From NCBI RefSeq assembly GCF_008728515.1, contig NC_044976.1, positions 218,055,467-218,119,466 of the forward strand: a stretch of DNA of 64,000 nt, in the 5' to 3' direction. The position numbers and the translations under genes are program-made. The stretch is from Papio anubis. Its lineage: Eukaryota > Chordata > Mammalia > Primates > Cercopithecidae. Below are positions 61,366-64,000 of the stretch, piece by piece. Position 1 is the stretch's first letter. The number at the start of each line of letters is the position of its first letter. The notes beneath the pieces are model-generated. The model was not told where the DNA came from and made no database searches. It saw nothing but the letters and a program-made list of their open reading frames with translations.

Positions 61366-63725
61366 TTTTTAAAAAGGCAGTGGGGTTGTCATGCTTGTCA
61401 AAAATCACATCCAGACAAGGAGGGAAACACAACCCTTTTATAGAGTCCACGTGCCTAGGGCAAGATGGGATGAAGCCTCCGTAAGTTAAGCGCCCTGAGG
61501 CTGCAAAGAGTTGCTGCACCTCAGATCCACTGACGCAGCACGTGCCACAGGTGCCTCCGTGCTCCCATTTTATAGGCGATAAAATTGCAGGGTCACGAAA
61601 TGTGAGAATTCCCGTAGAGATGTGACCCTGGGATTGTACATCACCAGGTCCTGACCTCCGAACTGCTGTGCTGATTAACTCACCTGATACAGCTGTGGGC
61701 TAAGAGAAGGGGCAAGAAGCCAAAGCACATTTCCTGAGCATCTGTTGGTGCAGGGCCTGTGTCAGGTGTTGGATAGACTGAGGCCCCAGCCCCACACTTA
61801 AGGAAGATGAAGATCAGAACAATTCATTACCAACCAGCCAATATGACATGTAACAGGACACGGTACAGGAATGGGGCATGAGGCCCTACGTCCCCTACAC
61901 CTTGACCATCTCTTCCTCACCTTAAACAAAATTTCTGGACCCTCTTTGCTGGGAGAAGGAGCTAAGAAACAGTACTCCCACTTCTCAGCTCTTCTTCCCA
62001 GCAGAACCTCCTCGGAGATGACACCCACTTCCCCACCTCCTGTTCCTGTGAGCTCAAGGGCTCAACTGTTTGGACTCTAGAATCCAAGCGCCTAGAGCAG
62101 CTGCCTCCGTCACCTTCAGCAAGGCTGAGTACCCCCACTGTGCCTTATTTTCTCACTGTGGAAAGGAAATCATAGTGTTTATCTGTTCCATAACAGTCTT
62201 GTGGAGATTAATTAGGGGTGTCCCTGGTACGTGAAATGTATTGGGTGAGTACAAGCTACTATGACGAGGATGGGAGCAAGGGAGCACTGTGGCTTCTGTT
62301 TTCTTCTCCTTAGAAGGTTACCATTGGCTGTAACCTTCCTGGTCTCTCTTCCCGCCTGCCTTATCTTGTAGGTGGTTTTGTGAGGAGAAACAGCATGTGC
62401 ATGGCACAGCCCTTCTTTTCTGGGGCTCTTCTGCACCAGGAGCCTCACAGGTCCTGCCTGCCAGACTGGGTAGGGAAGTCCAGCACTGTGTGTCATCTCA
62501 GAAAGCCCCTCATTAGGACTATACATTATCATAGACTGAAAATTAGCTGAGAGTAGATTTTAGGTGGTTTTACAACAAAAAAAAGGGGGAAGGTAACTGT
62601 GCAAAATGATGTGTCAATTCGATACCTATTTCATTACGTACATCAAAATACCATGGTGTACATCTCCTATACATACAATTAAAAAAATTTAAAGCCCACT
62701 CACCCAAAAACATAAGCCATGCATTTTCATAGCAGCTTCTCTAGTAATAAAATATTATGATACCCATCTGCCAAGTCAGGGAAGGCAGGCTCAAACTCCC
62801 GGACAGCACCCGTTCGAGGGCTCAGTGAGTGCTCAGTACACGGTGGCCCAGATGGCCCCTTGGATGGCGTCCACAGCCACCAGGGTCACTGCTCTGATGG
62901 TGTGCCTCCAATTCTTGGCCTTCATCCTGCCCCCTGACCTCCATGGTTTCCGGTCTTCCTCCCTGCCAGCACCTTCTTCTTCACTTGGCTGACCTCTTCT
63001 CAACAAAACTCCAAACACTGGCACACCCTAAGTGCAGCTCAGGCTAAACAAAGCCTTTGGCTCTTCCTCAAAGCTCCTGAAGTTCACATCCCTATCCGAT
63101 CTCCCACCTGTGAGTTCAAGTGCCCTCAAACCCCTCCCACCCCTCAGCCAGTCAAGTCCTGACTTGGAAGTCACCTTTTATCTAGGTTTTAATTTCAGAG
63201 AAACAATGGATAATTCATAATGTCACTTACATCCTAAACACTGCAGTGGACAAAAATACCACCTACCTGAAATTTAAGTGGATACACTATATTGATAAAT
63301 CTGGCATCACTACTTTTGTCCTTCCTCTGTCTTCATGCTCACATCCAGACACATCTAAGATTCCATCCCTCTGGCACTCTCATCTCTTAGCTCAGAGCCC
63401 ACTCCACCCTGCAGGCCCCTTTCTACCAAACCCTCTCCTGGCACCCGTCACCTCACACAGCATGGCCCCACCAGGCACCAACTCCTCCCCTGCTTGTCTA
63501 CACTTGCCCTGTACATGACCACCCTGGCCATGGGGCCTTGCACGCCCCCAAGAGCATGCATAGCGTGGCTCACTCAATCTGGTCCTTCACTTCCCTTCCC
63601 TGACCACACCATCTAAAGAGCCTGTCGCCTCACCCTGCTCTTTCCTCCCCCAACCCTTGCCTCATCTTTGCGCCTTTTCTCTTCCTCCAGCAAGGACAGT
63701 AGAAGTTAACTGTTACATAAACTAC
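61366..63725. other. Unique intergenic DNA
   Basis: No repeat of note and no recognised coding exon. Confidence 0.5.
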
Positions 63726-63739
63726 TTTATTTAAATAAA
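63726..63739. terminator. Overlapping poly(A) signals on both strands; possible 3' end of a minus-strand gene
   Basis: TTTATTTAAATAAA is a perfect 14-bp palindrome giving AATAAA on each strand. The sequence to its right (63740-64000) could be the 3' UTR of a minus-strand gene; from recalled human order that would be SH3BP5L. No coding sequence is available to confirm this. Confidence 0.3.
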
Positions 63740-64000
63740 ACCAGTAAAGACCCTTTCCCCCTTACACACCAGCACATGCACGCACGCACACCCACACCCT
63801 CCCTCCCTTTCTGCTCTCTGCCCATGGCCACCTCAAACCCCGAGGTTCTCATCGTGACCAACCTCCCTCGACCTGTAGACCCCGTGTGGAGTCCAGATGC
63901 CCACTCATCCCGGTCGCTGGCAGAACATGGGCCTAGACAAGAGCTCTCCACTATCCTGGGGTGGGTCAAAAGGAAGGACCGGTTCTCCCAAGGCACCCAG

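Overview
The window is nuclear DNA from a primate, almost certainly an Old World monkey. Alu and L1 copies are dense, MaLR and ERV1 long terminal repeats are common, and one young AluY (25227-25526) carries the base changes typical of the cercopithecid (macaque/baboon) AluYR lineage rather than human AluY. No bacterial operon, CRISPR array or tRNA/rRNA gene was seen. I did not find a new biological system. The most informative items are a broken colon-defence gene, a deeply nested stack of retroelements, and a sequencing-adapter remnant at an assembly gap.

Layout. (1) Positions 1-12.87 kb, minus strand: a LYPD8-like gene (Ly6/uPAR family), probably LYPD8 itself or its neighbour pseudogene. 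A TATA box and a putative non-coding first exon lie at 12.78-12.87 kb, the signal-peptide exon at 6.1-6.2 kb, and Ly6-domain exons at 5.59-5.71, about 3.34-3.51 and 1.61-1.75 kb. The 3' exon(s) lie beyond the left edge. Exon 3 has an in-frame stop, probable indels and a damaged donor, and a minisatellite starts at that donor. Intron 1 holds about 4.1 kb of CA-rich repeat with a 100-N gap. (2) 12.9-15.5 kb: mostly unique DNA with old MIR/L2 fragments. (3) 15.6-20.2 kb: old L1 pieces with two Alus inserted. (4) 21.27-29.23 kb: a DPY19L4 retrocopy split by an ERV1 provirus, which is itself interrupted by an L1 and an AluY. (5) 29.4-49 kb: Alus, two opposed MST/THE1-type MaLR elements, MLT1/MLT2 LTRs, an inverted pair of ERV leader fragments, a 48-bp minisatellite and a 21-G run. 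(6) 49-56 kb: mostly old L1, largely minus strand, with Alus. (7) 56-64 kb: unique DNA with a few Alus and a palindromic poly(A)-signal pair near the right edge, which may be the 3' end of a minus-strand neighbour (SH3BP5L, by recalled human gene order).

How the parts relate: only the LYPD8-like locus looks like a once-functional cellular gene with introns. It would encode a GPI-anchored, glycosylated Ly6 protein of colon epithelium. Everything from about 15 kb rightward looks intergenic and built by transposition. All family names come from memory of consensus sequences and gene families, with no database search, and repeat boundaries are approximate to some tens of bases unless an exact junction is described.
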